From positions 12,291,001 to 12,355,000 of the forward strand of contig NC_087093.1 of the NCBI RefSeq assembly GCF_963855985.1: DNA of 64,000 bases, in the 5' to 3' direction. The notes under the pieces were generated by a model. It made no database searches, was not told where the DNA came from, and saw nothing but the letters and a program-made list of their open reading frames with translations. Position 1 is the first letter of the stretch; every line of letters starts with the position of its first letter. Shown here piece by piece: positions 22,501 to 34,401 of this stretch. The position numbers were made by a program, and so were the translations under genes. The stretch is from Ostrinia nubilalis (taxonomy: Eukaryota; Arthropoda; Insecta; Lepidoptera; Crambidae).

Positions 22501-23584
22501 AACTGCATTTGAACAGGGCATGTTCAGGTTCCGTCTTACAAAGTTGACAATTCTTGCGTACAGCGGATGGAGTGTATGAGCCTTGCGAATTCGGTTGAGA
22601 TTGGAAGTAATGTTGATTGGGTTTTACTCCAGAAGCTGTATTAGAAACAAACGACTGTGTCGGTTTCGAGTTTTTAGACTGCGATGCGAAATTCGTTTTA
22701 TTATTAACGTACGGCTTATTCTGCGTAAAACATAAGCGTAAAGCATGGATTTTATTCTGTTCTTTTATAAAAGTCTTGAGATCATTAAACGTAGGCATTT
22801 TTACGTGCTTAATGGATTGTTCAAATAAATTTAGAGTGTCTTTGTCTAATTTACTGAGAGCAATATGAGTCAAAATGAAATCGGAAAGGTCATCAATCTG
22901 TAAACGTCGTAAGGCAGCTTCAGCTGAGCAATACTGTTCCAAAAATTCATCTAAAGATTGCGATTTGAAATTTATTAACTGTCCCAAATACATAGAGGCT
23001 TGTACTCTTATGTCTTGGTATTTTTCTAATAGGTTGTTCCAAATTATGTAATAGTTCTCACCAGTAGGTGGAATACCCGAGCAAATTGTAAGTGCTTTTC
23101 CGGAAAGTTTTCCTATAAGGTATTGAGCCTTTTCACCTGGAGACAAACCAGTGTTCTCATGAATAAGAGTTTTAAAATTTTGGTAGAAAACGGGCCACTT
23201 GGAAGGGGCTCCGTCGAAAGAGACTAGTTCTAAAGGCGGTAATTTTTTTACGAAATCCTGTTTGCGACGCTCTGTGTTGGCCTTTAGTTGTGCGATGGAG
23301 CTTTGCACCGAAAGGATGTTACAGTACAAATCGTCAAACGAGTTGAGTGCGGCAAATGTAGGTTTGAGTTCCTCATCATTTTTCATATAACACAAATTAA
23401 GTTCGTCAATAGTATCAAGAAAATCCGATCTTGTTTTTTCAATCGAATGCATGCGAGACATGAAAATTTGTTCAATCTGAGGGTCGGAGACCTTTAGGCT
23501 GAGGTCGTATAGTTCCTGAACCCTCTGAAAAAGCGCTTCTTTTTTAGCTTCAAGCAAATTAATTTTGCGTTTTACTCCCTCCAT
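19436..23584 (-). pseudogene. BEL/Pao gag-protease-RT-RNase H polyprotein
   Basis: An open frame of about 1,380 codons on the minus strand; I prefer the start at MEGVKRK (23584) over a Met eight codons upstream. Domains in order: a coiled N-terminus; a gag core of the DUF1759 kind (LVSFDGAPSKWPVFYQNF); Cys/His knuckles (CNFCLNC and CSVCQRKHH); aspartic protease LDTGSMSNF; a Pao-type RT with SADIEKMYF and the catalytic YMDDYVSS; RNase H with GFADASEVCYGAVVY; and the beginning of the integrase zinc finger after NILRVGG. The frame then runs into a stop, while the expected sequence continues in another frame. All catalytic motifs upstream of the break are intact. Confidence 0.9.
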
Positions 23585-23952
23585 TGTATTGTAGGTGAGC
23601 AAACACACGCACGAGAGCTAGCGTTAAAAATGAGTTGAGTTGTGCGTATTTATTTATAATCCAGTAGGAAAATAAAATGCGTAGCGTATGTAAGCGAATT
23701 TGAAATTGAATTGAAATAAAATTTTAAAAGATTGAATTTAAAAATACACGTGTTTACAAACAACGAGTTGACGTTTGAGCGAATAGTAATTTCTAGAATG
23801 TGTCAAATATCAAACGAATCGAACTTTCCAGAAAGAATGTGTCAAACGAGCGAATTTTCTAGAATTTTCTAGAGAGTTGTCAAAATGACGGATGCGTGAA
23901 AATGTGTAGTTGTGATTTTCTGTAAGTGTAAAGGATAGGAAATGAACCATGC

Positions 23953-23967
23953 GGCTCGGTAGGACCA
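23953..23967 (-). promoter_or_regulatory. Candidate tRNA primer-binding site of the BEL/Pao element
   Basis: On the minus strand, 9 bases after the 5' LTR, the sequence reads TGGTCCTACCGAGCC. It begins with TGG, complementary to a tRNA CCA end. The inferred tRNA tail (GGCTCGGTAGGACCA) is close to, but not the same as, that of tRNA-Tyr. The tRNA identity is uncertain. Confidence 0.5.
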
Positions 23968-23976
23968 GAAAGGAGT

Positions 23977-24304
23977 TGTAGGAGATTGGGATAGGAATGG
24001 GATGGGATACCTTCGATTGAGCAGACTCCACAGGACGGTCCAAGCTTGGTTCTTCTTTCACTTTCACAAACACTTGAATTTTTATTGAGATGAGTTTAGC
24101 GCGCGATTTGGGTTTATTTGAATTGGTTTATTTTGGATACTTATTTAGTATTAACGCCCAGATAGGTAGGCGAAGCGGCGCGTTGCGATGCGAGAGCGAG
24201 ACTGAAGGTGGGAGGGAGAGGATAGGAAAAGGACTGTCAGAATGAGTGATAGAATAGTGTGACATGAGTTTGAAATGTATGAGGTTTTAATGCTGGCGCG
24301 TACA
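23977..24304 (-). repeat. BEL/Pao 5' LTR
   Basis: 328 bp, identical by eye to 17766-18093. On the minus strand this is the upstream, promoter-bearing LTR. No promoter element was assigned. Confidence 0.93.
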
Positions 24305-27239
24305 AATAGGATGTCACATAAAGTTTCTATTCACGTAGTTTTGTGAACTGGTAAGTAACTTCTTCTAAGTTATAAACGCTCTATTATTTAGAACTCGTAT
24401 GACACCTCCACACAATCTATTATATTCTTTTGTTCTAAGTTGACATTGCAGGTATGTCCTTTATGTACCTAAAAACCTTACATATACTTACTTAATAGTA
24501 GGCACGTACTTATACTCGCATATTTGTATATCGAAATACCTACTACCAGTGCCTGGGACAATAGCAAATATTCTGAAATAAAGGTTAGCTCTCGCAATTA
24601 GTATCTACCTACTTCATTACTTATTAGTTGTGGTAATCAAGCAGATCACCCTTGACAAATAACAAACCGCAATTGATTTTTAATCTTAAATGTTAACTCA
24701 CTGAGTTCAAGTTCCATTGGAGAGGTCGTTATCTGGCGACAGGTTTATTTACCATCAACTGTACATTATTTATTTACAAGCTATTCTTAGGTACTTGTTA
24801 AGAAACCTGTTGACGTCTCATAGACAGGCTTACCATTCATCTATCAATCAAACTGTAAGTACAAGGCCCAACCCAGCGTTGATCTACACTTAAGTTTCTC
24901 AAACTTATAATCTGTAAAATTTTCTAGAAGCCTGCAAACCGATTAAGTTACAAAAACTTGTAGGTAATATCACAGAATACATAAGTAATATAAAAAAAAG
25001 GATTTTAAAAATTAATGAAAAGAATGAAAACGCTCTCACCGTTAGGAAATGTGGCGTTCTGCTTTTGTTTCTGGTCACATATTGTGCCACACTATAACGC
25101 ATATACCAGCCTGTCATACGGTCAATCTTGTCGCGATTCCTTTACGATTACTGTCAAACCTTTGGGGGTTCAAATACCCCAGCTTGAGAACCCCTGATCT
25201 CCACCCAACACATAACTCAATGGTATCTTACCTATTAAGTAGCTTAATACTTACGCGGAGTACTCGGCAATTTGTAGCTATTATCCTAAATAATTTTCCC
25301 TAATACCTTATCAAGCTGACCCCAAACTGGACTTACTAATGGGCGCTTGTCTAATCTCTTTATGGTCAGTGGTCATTTAACTGCTACTGTGGCTAAAGTT
25401 TTGACATTACCTTACAAGGAGGGTTCAATAAATTGGAGTAAGTATTTATTTAGGGACTATAATTATGAAGGTACAATGTATAAATTTGTATCTGTTCGTA
25501 CCTACCAGCTAAAAATACTTATTATTAAAATACAAAAATAAAATGTAGGTACTTTTTACCCGACTGCCTCAGAAAGAGAGTTTTGTTTTTCAAGAAGGGC
25601 TGCATGCTTAATACTTTGAAATAGAATCATATTTATTTATTAAAATAAAACATGATCTCACAAATTGATACTAGGAATCGAACTCTACTCGAAAGTCCAA
25701 CTCTACTATTCAACTATAGAGACTATTTATTCCATTACGACAAAAGGTTGAGTCAAATACAAAACACGAAATATTTTATCCATTTTCTAACACATCACGT
25801 GCTATTCCACCTAAAACATTTCTAATATTAATCAGCCACTTCACCTCCAACCAATTACATTTTCTTGGAAAACGAAAATATTTTTCGTGTGACGTGACGT
25901 CACGCAGTCATAAAACGTGTTCTGTAACGTAAATAATACAGATGAGTTTATAGAAATTTGAGAATCATAAAGTGGACGTCGTAAAACTGTGAAGGGACAC
26001 CTCGGCCCTTTATCTAGCCTTACAGAAACATAAAACTGTTTATTACATACCCATTCGGTGGGTATACGTAATTCAGTAGTTTTATGCACTATCCACGCCC
26101 CCTGTTTACTAACTTGATTGGATTCGTGCCTTTTTTATTGACACAAAGTATTGCAGTTTCTAGTGCGTTCGACAGTAAGTGGTTACTAGTGTTTTAGTTT
26201 GATGTTGAGTGCACATAAAAATGTGCTCCCAAACGGCGATACGAGTCTACGAGATTTCTATTTTACAAATTGATCGAAAACCGTCTGAAGGTAAAAGTGT
26301 TTTTAGGCAAAAACATTCATTATGAAAACTGAAAATAAAAAATAATTTTTAACTTAATTGTCTACTAAGCGATCCTGGCAAGTAAACCTTATTAAATTAA
26401 GTAGGTAATTTAAAAAATTTACGTACTTTTTCCGTAAGTAATTATTCTACTATGTAGTTTTCCAGTCAGAAGTTCAGAACTTGCTTCTCTCGCGCTTACT
26501 CACTCACTTTTATAGTGTTCGCCAACTCATGTAATATACCCTGTATAATAACTCTACATATTGCAAAACCTGCTGAACTCAACTAAGTACACTCATGTAA
26601 GTAAGTAACGGCAAGTCAAGCTGTCCAAGTCTATCAAACTTTAATTGTCCTGGAACCTTACACTTAATATTTTCAAGATCTTACATTTTATGGCCATAAT
26701 AATGTGCCGTTGACTGTACAAGTTTTATAAGGTATAAATTATTATACCTAGCTCTAAAAGCTAAGTGAAGGCAAATAGCCGTTAAATATTACTAGACTGA
26801 TAATGATTTAGCTAATGAGATTGAGTACTTTATAGCCTAGAAAGCATGCCTATGTTGCCATAGCAGAACACTTTCTATTTTCTATGGACCTATTTTATTT
26901 CTATGGACCTATTTTATGCGGGCGCAATTACAAATATCATGGAGCAAGGGGCAGAAGGACCGCTATGCCAAGTTTATAATTTAATTTTATTCAATAAGCA
27001 GGGCATGGACCTATAAAAAAAGGCGGACGGAACCCGCGCTACAACAAAACTGTGACGCAAAATTTTGGCGTTTGTCTATTGTGTGAGTGAATTTAGGGAT
27101 GCCATGTTAGCCAAAACATTTTACCCATTTATTTTAAGAAAAACATAGATCGGCAGATGTTACTTGGAAATGTAGACAGAAATATTCCGTGCCATTTTAA
27201 AAGGATGAAAGGTAAATGCGTTGAGGTAGGCGCGAAATT
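24305..27239. other. Intergenic with minor repeat traces
   Basis: No gene is seen. At 25156-25196 the sequence ends in TTGAGAACCCCTG, resembling one terminus of a hAT element (CAGGGGTTCTCAA in reverse), but I found no partner terminus. At 26882-26917 a 19-bp unit (CTATGGACCTATTTTATTT) is present twice in tandem. Short open frames around 24905-25541 are not convincing. Confidence 0.45.
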
Positions 27240-27466
27240 TTCAATGTTCAAATTTTCTTACATTGTTTGCAAGTCAGTGTGTCAGGGTATGTACATAATG
27301 TTGATCAAAAATGATTCACGCAGCAGTTACAAATTACGAATCTTGTGTACATTATAATCATAATCTTATGCATCATCAATATATTATTATTATCTCTGAT
27401 AGATGTTTTTTAACATACAACCTGACACTGACTTGCAATCAATGTAAGAAAATTTGAATTTTCCAG
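27240..27466. repeat. Imperfect inverted repeat (foldback)
   Basis: Left arm 27249-27292 (AAATTTTCTTACATTG, then TTGCAAGTCAGTG) is matched by the reverse complement of 27413-27457 with a few indels and mismatches, around a loop of about 120 bp. Similarity fades beyond the arms. It could be a degraded MITE. No coding content. Confidence 0.6.
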
Positions 27467-28090
27467 ATCCACATTTTTGGGAAGGATCAAATTTGCCTAT
27501 GAAATACCCCATTAAAACACAATGATAAATTATTTTATTTCCATAGAATGCGTAATAAATAACTAAAAAGTCCTAAAATTATTATTAATTTCCCATATTT
27601 CGGGTAATTTTCCCACGTAAATAACTGAGAACACTGGTCTTTGACGTATTATTTTTTCGAGTGAATGACGTTTGATTTCAATTAATTTCAATATTTTAAT
27701 GTCGGGAAATAAGTGATTGGATTATTATTTTGCCTGTGAAATGTGATTCCTTAATTTTTGTTTGTTCGAACAGAACGGTTTTTACACAATTTCATCACAC
27801 AAGACATGTCGTATTCGTGTTGTTTTTTCGCTGCTTAAATGTGTCAACTATGTGAAGTTTGCACTCGAAGTGGTGTATCAGGGTGTGAATGTGTGCGTGC
27901 CGGCCTGTACGTACAGGCAGGCTGGTGTATCCTAATGTCACAGTATTTTGTTGATGAGAATCCGTCCGAACTTGCAAACAGTTGCCAAACGTCAAAACAA
28001 AATCTATTAAGTTTGTTTATGAGTCGCTTCTAAAAATTTGGCAACTTTTTGCAAAGTCACCCTGTATTTAACCCAACGCTTTCGTGGCCT
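27467..28090. other. Intergenic, nothing recognised
   Basis: AT-rich, with short chance frames on both strands around 27795-28033. No termini or motifs identified. Confidence 0.45.
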
Positions 28091-28332
28091 AATAATAATA
28101 ATAATAATAAATTTCTTTATTAATTGTAACATAATACAGAGACTTTAAAAGAACTCTGATTTCCGAACTAGGTATAGAATACCTGTATCTCAGAAGATCA
28201 GCGCCCTCTTCCACAGATCATAAACAAAGAAAAATTAAAAGTGTTAATAAAGATTGAATCTTAAACAATGTTCACAAACAAAAAAACTGATAAAATAGTA
28301 CATTGTGAGGTGTATGAGTTTGAGGTGTATCG

Positions 28333-28354
28333 GTGTGAGTGTGCGTGTGTGTGT

Positions 28355-28452
<98 letters not shown>

Positions 28453-28469
28453 TGTGTGTGTGTGTGTGT
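28333..28469 (+). repeat. (GT)n microsatellite with regular GGTG interruptions
   Basis: About 137 bp of GT/TG repeats, with an extra G at 28356, 28403 and 28446 dividing it into blocks. It lies in the 3' UTR of the minus-strand LINE. Its C-V and T-H open frames are artefacts of the repeat. Confidence 0.95.
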
Positions 28470-28493
28470 AAGAGCAAATTATTTCTGTGTGAG

Positions 28494-31161
28494 CTAAAAA
28501 CGTACTTTTAAAAGTTCCTCAGTCTTTTGGTAGTCAAGCGTAAGCAGCCAGTTTGTTACTTTAATTTTGCATTCATATACAGTACCAGGATAAAAGTTCA
28601 GAAGTTTGTTGGCTTGATTATATAAATAAATGGATAGAAAGTAACTTTGTCGACTGGCCAATGCAGTTCGACACTTGGGCACTTCAATTACATTCTTGAT
28701 TACACGCCTCCCACTAGTTCTCTCAGCGATGTATGGAGTGAATTGATGTTGTCTGGTAATAGTCCGCAAAAAGAATAGTTGCCTTACAGTTAGGACAGAA
28801 CACTTTTGATACAAGGAAACAGTCGAAAATCTGAAGGGGCTAAAAGTCATTGTTTTTAGCAAGGATCTCTGTGCTCTTTCAATTTGGATCATGTGAGATT
28901 TGCAGGCGCCTCCCCAAACGACAATACAATAGCCAAGAACTGATTGTGCTAATGCAAAGTACACTTTTCGCAAAAGGTCTAAATTGGCCGCATACCTTAG
29001 CCTCTTGAAAACCCAAATGAGTTTTCGAGTAGGTACGTGATGTAAGTAGCTCAATATGTTGTTGCCAGTTAAGTCGGTAATCTAGTAAAACACCGAGGTA
29101 TTTAATGGAAGAGGATTTTACAATAGAAAGGCATGTGCACGAATTCTCAAATTTAACGTCACAAGAATGAGCTTTGATGACTAAATCACTAGATTGCACC
29201 TTAGAGGCTGAAAATTGTAAGAAGGTAGTTTTGGAAAGATTTAGTGTTAGCAAGTTTCGATTAAGCCATTCAATCACCTTGCGCAACCCAACCTCAGCCC
29301 TACCCCGCACCTCGTCCCAAGTCAATCCATGAAACACAAGTGCCGTGTCATCAGCGTATGTGATGACTTTGCCAGAATCAAGCGACATTTGGCATAGATC
29401 ATTGATGTATATCAAGAATAGACTCGGACCCAGGATACTACCTTGCGGGACTCCATAGGACACATACTCTTCCCTGCTGATATATCTTCCTATCTTGACC
29501 TGCTGGACACGGTCACGAAGGAAACTAGAGTAAATAGAAAGCGCGTTACCTCTTATTCCAATCCGCTCTAGCTTGTCCACAAGCCCAGGAATCGAAACAG
29601 TGTCGAAAGCCTTGGCGAGGTCCAGGAATATACCAATACACTTACGTTTGCAATCCAAATTATGAGAAACAAAATCTACAAGTGTACGCACAGCATCTTT
29701 CGTACTTTTTTTAGGCCTGAATCCAAATTGACAATCTGATAAAATTCTGTTATTTTCCAAAAACGACATTAATCTCCTATTTAACATAGTTTCAAGAATT
29801 TTTGACAATGAGGTAAGTACTGATATTGGCCTATAATTCGTAACACTGTCTCGACTCCCACCCTTGTGGACTGGTGTAATAAGCGCTTTCTTAAAGGCTC
29901 TGGGGAAGACACCATGATCGAAGCACAATCTCAGAACAATAGTAAGTGGTGGAACAATAATATCCTTTGCCATTTTTAAGAATTTATTAGGAATTGAATC
30001 ATACCCCACCGCACAGTCAGTCTTTAGATTTAAAATGATTGATTCAGTTTCAGCTTCATCAGGTGGTAACATTCCCATAGAATTGGCCAAAAATGAAGCT
30101 CTAAAAGAAGTTAAATCTCCAGTATCCTTCGGGCGTGCAATTTTATCAGCCAAATCCTTACCAATGCTTGCAAAGAAACCATTGACACAACTAACAGATT
30201 TATCGGGGTCATCTGACAGGCGTAAAAGTTCGTCAGGATTTGATTTTTTGTTAGGTGCGTCAATAATTGATTTGATAGCAGACCAGGTTTGTTTATTATT
30301 CTTAGCGGTATAGATCAAAGATCTGTCGTATTGGGTTTTGACTTTCTTAATGAGCGAGTTACAGAAATTTCTGTATCGCTTATAGCAGGTTTCCGCTTCG
30401 GTGCTACTAGGATGGGCCCTGGCCCTTTCATGTAGTTTATCACGATGTTTGATGCATCTAAGCAAACCCGGGGTGATCCAGGGCTTTATAGTTCTTTTTC
30501 TTCTAGGGATTCTAATTTCCCTCGTATTACTAGTTACAGCAAAAGAAAGCTTATCGACAAATGATTGTGCAATCTCTTCAACACTTGAGAATGATGTTAC
30601 AAATGAGAAATCCATCTGTTTAAGATGATCTAAGGCATCCACGAGGTTACATTTAATGGAGTAAGGATTAAAAGACATTTTAGATTTTTCCCTATCTAAA
30701 TTGAGTATAATTGAGGCGTGATCAGTTATTGTGGAATTAATTACAATTACTGTTGCTGACATACGGGATTTTATCAATATGTGATCTAGGCAGTTATTTA
30801 ATCTTGTTGGAAAGGAATGTCCCGGAAGTAGACCAAGCTCAGCGGAAAGATTAAGATATGAGGAGCTATTTCTATCGCTGCTACCTATCTTTATATCAAT
30901 GTTAACATCGCCTATCAAGACAATATTATCTGCACGTATTGGCATAATTATGTTTTCTAGCGATTGAAGAAAACCATCAGTGTTATATATAGATGGTGAC
31001 CTATAAGTACAAACTATGACAATATCTGGGACAATATTTAGCACCATGAAGTTAGCACCAATCGGGTCTGGTTCTTCTCTAATGATTCGATTCTTTTGTT
31101 CTGAAGGTGCGATTCTTGGGCAAATCCATGTGTATTCATTGGTATCATTTTGATTGTTCAA
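28494..31161 (-). pseudogene. LINE endonuclease-reverse transcriptase, frameshifted
   Basis: Minus-strand coding remnant. The first frame (31161 to about 29040) includes endonuclease motifs VCTYRSPS, LIGDVNID and LDHILI, then RT blocks NYRPISVLTSLSKILE, GFRPKKSTKDAV, LDLAKAFDTVS, GVPQGSILGP and the catalytic YADDTALVF. At about 29030-29050 homology moves to a second frame that runs to 28494 with the C-terminal domain (VLGYCIVVWGGA). One frameshift and the missing endonuclease N-terminus make it non-functional. The first residues of the long frame do not look like endonuclease and may be flank. Confidence 0.85.
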
Positions 31162-32339
31162 TAAGAAATATGTACTTATCTGATGTCAGATGTTAATGGC
31201 GGCTCGTGAAGTCAGACATCACAGTAGGTTAGTGACTTGAACCTCAGATGTTAATTTCATATAATAGAACAAAAAGTAAAGGCTCAAACCTTTGAAAATG
31301 CCCCAACCTAGCTGCCATTGATGCTTTTAAGGATATTTTTAAAATACTCTTCTAACTTCAGAGTATTTCAAGTTCAGTCAGTTCAATATGATTGAGCCTT
31401 ACTTACTCCATCTTCATTGTGTAAAACCAACACCATAATTTTAGAATTGGAATATAACTATCACTGTTCCCACAATCAGATTTAATTCTGGGCTTATTTA
31501 TGTCTTACGGGTTTCTCTATATCGACCACCCGGCTCGGTCAATGAAAACGCTTTAATGAAGTTTGCTCTTAATTTTGAAACGCGACTTTGTATTAATTCA
31601 ATTAGATGTTTTATCTATTACTTAAATACAAAATTGTAGCCTATTGTTGCCATTTTGAAAAAGAAACATCTAGCTGTAACATCTTTTATATTAAGTAAAA
31701 AGCTACGTATAAAAATGTTTAGTCTAATGAAATGTGTGACCGAATGTACATTAATTTTAGAATTTTAAGCAATAGTTAGACTGCTGAAGGCTAACCCACG
31801 ATAACACATTATCACAACAATGAATAGAGCTGTTCGGTTATGCAATATTCACACTAACTCGTTAAGTTTTTATGTGCATCGTTCCTTGAGTTAAATCACT
31901 AGATGCGTCTTTAGCTTAAGTCAAACCAGTCGCCATCGCCGACGCGATCTGCACCCGTTGGTTTGGCGAAGCTTAGTTCAGGTACCTAAGTACCTACCTG
32001 TACTAACTAAACTAATAAACTGGAAGCGAAACTAACTTGCTATAATCCTAGTAATGATTCTCAGGACTCAAAACTACATATTATTTATGTTTTATGAATT
32101 AATTATTATCCACGAATAAGAGATAATATGCCTACGAGGTATAAAATTAAATAGGTAGTAAAATATCTCTTTCTGAGGCTTGCGTGGATTTTCGTGCAAC
32201 AAGTAGACCTTAAGAATTTAAGATTACAACAAGTGGCTGAATGTTACTCAGAAAACCACGAAGAACTGGTAAATCTGTGTGAGTGATCTGTAGTTGAAAA
32301 AGCAAAACTAATAAAGCTTTCAAGAGGAGAGCGTATCTT
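31162..32339. other. Intergenic, nothing recognised
   Basis: AT-rich sequence. A short repeated theme (tgatgtcagatgttaat and gacatcacag...cagatgttaat) occurs around 31180-31255. No gene signal. Confidence 0.45.
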
Positions 32340-32455
32340 CACCTTAAAGGCCGGCAACGCACCTGTAACGCCCCTGGGTCTGCGGGTGTCTATGGGCGAC
32401 GGTAATCACTTACCATCAGGTGATCCGTCTGCTCGTTAGCCTCCTGTCACTTAAA
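32340..32455 (+). repeat. Dispersed lepidopteran retroposon 3' end
   Basis: The text CCGGCAACGCACCTGTAACG ... GGTAATCACTTACCATCAGG ... CTGCTCGTT ending in an A-rich tail is one that I recognise as a very frequent 3' end in moth and butterfly genomes. I recall it as LINE/SINE derived but cannot assign the parent family. It is not coding. Confidence 0.6.
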
Positions 32456-33264
32456 AAAATACCCATGTTGTTGTTGTCTTGGCCTGTAATATTTACCTAT
32501 TCTTCTACTACACATCTAAGATACAAATTGAAAGTTGTGTTGTGTTCCTTCTAGCAATATAATTCAATGGCATCAGAAATAAATTCGAAGTATTATCAGT
32601 AACCGCACGGCCGTGTTTACGACGCGTAACAAGCAATAAAAATGGGGTGCCATCGTTTTGGAATCACCCACCGACTGTCCTCTGATGAACCCAGAAGACT
32701 TTATTTTTGTCTATAAAAAATGTTATGTGGCTCACGCATGTTTGGCGCAACATAGTGGCGAAAACACGGTAGGCCAAGGCAACACCTGTGTCGGACACTG
32801 TCACAATGATGATGCCATAAAAAAAATAGTTTTCAATTTAAAAATTAATAAGAGGAAATGAGTTACTCGTCCACTGGCAGATGAATTATATTAGTGTTAT
32901 ACCTACTGAATTATATCTGAAGGATAAGAAAATAAAATTGAATTTGGATCGTTGATGATGATAGAATCATTAAACGAGTATTATTCATGTGGTTAGATCT
33001 AATTTCATACTTAAATAGAAAACCACCAGTTACATAGCTTTCATTTATTTTTCTAACAAATGGCTTTTTTAATAGACTCTATCCCGCGGATATATTCCCG
33101 CATTGATTCTCTCAAATGTCAATGTCAATGTTTAAGGAGACACTTAATAAAATCAGATTCACTATTTTAGATAAGTAACTAGGTACATTTATATTATGCT
33201 GCAGTACCTATCTTTTCACTTGTTGTCATCTGTTGTTCGTACCTGACACTGGACAGCGGCCTTA
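32456..33264. other. Intergenic, nothing recognised
   Basis: AT-rich. A 67-codon frame at 32658-32861 has no known motif and overlaps A-rich sequence at its end. I do not support it as a gene. Confidence 0.4.
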
Positions 33265-33435
33265 GATTGCCTGATTTTTGACGTCAACGGGTAGAACCTC
33301 AGTTCCCTTCCTCAGATCATCTATGATCTGAGGATAGAACTTACTGGTGCCCTCATACACTGTGTCAAGATGAGCAATCCTGATCGCCACGTCTTGCTCA
33401 GCGAATGTAATGAGTCGTAAAGCCACTGAGCGGTG
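33262..33435 (-). other. Unassigned coding-like stretch ending in TAA
   Basis: On the minus strand, 57 codons are open between a TGA at 33436-33438 and a TAA at 33262-33264. The end reads LDTVYEGTSKFYPQI, then IDDLRKGTEVLPVDVKNQAI. It has balanced amino-acid composition and no low complexity, unlike the chance frames nearby, and GC is higher than in the flanks. A CAG just inside the open region could be a splice acceptor. I do not recognise the family. It could be the last exon of a minus-strand gene, a retrocopy fragment or part of a transposon. Confidence 0.3.
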
Positions 33436-33438
33436 TCA

Positions 33439-34206
33439 GACTCGGACCCTCGTAAATACCCTCCCTTGTAGTTATATTTTACTATACCGTTACGGAGGTG
33501 TAAGAGTGATCCGAGACATATTGGGCGAGAGGAACTGGGCTAAAAAGTAATAGCACGGAAGGTAAGTTTCGCATATTATAGCCTTGCCATAGCATTTATT
33601 GATAGACAGGAAGATCGATTTTTACAATGCTACACTGTTGGACAGTTCTACATACGAGCATGTACGTACATACTTACTAAATCACAGAATAAATCAAAAT
33701 GTCTTCACTGATACCAAGGATGAAGGTGTTTATCATACTAGTTACTCGTAAGTACGTGATAGGATTCTTTCGATATCATATGAAAAACCTCAGTGCTTTT
33801 TTCAGGTTTCTAAAAATAACTGAGAAGTATGCGAAAACTGTTAAACTCGTACCTACTTGAGTTATTTCAAAAGAATCCTAAAAGTGTCATAAAACAAAAC
33901 AAATTGTCTCACTCGGTGGTTCGCGCTGTGCTCAAACAGAACCACTCTTTTTATTATTATGATTTCATACCAGTAAAAAGAAAAGCCGTGGTAGAAAATT
34001 TGTCGTAAAAATCTTTGTATTCTCAGAAAAACATCTTGATAAAAGTAAATGTAAATATTTAAAAAGATCCTAACGAATTTCAAAATACATAAATATTGCT
34101 ACTAACAATATTCTTATTGGTTTGGCAGGTTCCCATACTTCGGTGACAGGTCTTTAAAAGCTCAAAATGCCCATAGCGGGAATCGAATCGGCAACCCTTG
34201 CTCCCA
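33439..34206. other. Intergenic, nothing recognised
   Basis: No coding or repeat termini seen, except the text agcgggaatcgaatc near 34156-34170, which resembles a reversed Pol III B box. Confidence 0.4.
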
Positions 34207-34401
34207 TCTATACTAATATTATGAAGCTGAAGACTGTTAGCTTATGGTAGCTCATTTATCGGGGAAGGCTACAATACAGGCTGCGTGCCAACTGCCATCA
34301 CGCTACGACCAATTGGAGCAGAGCGTCAATGAAAAATCTTGCGAAAACTGGAAAAATAATCGAACTACGAGTATTTTCACGCGTACGAAGTCGCGGGCTA
34401 G
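34207..34401 (+). mobile_element. Lep1-like non-autonomous Helitron
   Basis: The element begins TCTATACTAATATTATGAAG and ends GTACGAAGTCGCGGGCTAG before a T. A TC start and CTAG end with insertion before T is the Helitron rule, and both ends match the Lep1-like family of Lepidoptera as I recall it. It is 195 bp and non-coding. Confidence 0.65.

Larger units (their letters stand above)
17766..24304 (-). mobile_element. BEL/Pao LTR retrotransposon, near full length
   Basis: This 6,539-bp element lies on the minus strand with two 328-bp LTRs that look identical and a 5-bp target duplication AATAG (17761-17765 and 24305-24309), the usual length for BEL/Pao. The order on the minus strand is LTR, primer-binding site, gag, protease, RT, RNase H, integrase, polypurine tract, LTR. 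Identical LTRs mean a recent insertion. The coding region is nevertheless split by a frameshift in the N-terminal part of integrase, so this copy is probably not autonomous. No envelope gene is present. Confidence 0.93.
28091..31161 (-). mobile_element. Non-LTR retrotransposon (CR1/Jockey-like), 5'-truncated
   Basis: The element lies on the minus strand and ends with an (ATT)n tail, seen as (AAT)n at 28091-28110 on +. It retains most of an AP-type endonuclease and a complete reverse transcriptase with a C-terminal region, but no RNase H, which suggests the CR1/Jockey group rather than the I group. The N-terminal part of the endonuclease is missing, so it is 5'-truncated at an uncertain point near 31.1 kb. 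A long GT microsatellite sits in its 3' UTR. Confidence 0.85.

Noticed and set aside
23810..24073. 87-codon minus-strand frame across the BEL/Pao 5' LTR
   Set aside because: It spans the LTR, primer site and leader, which are non-coding in this class; no domain.
28244..28511. Frames of alternating Cys-Val and Thr-His
   Set aside because: They are direct translations of the GT microsatellite.
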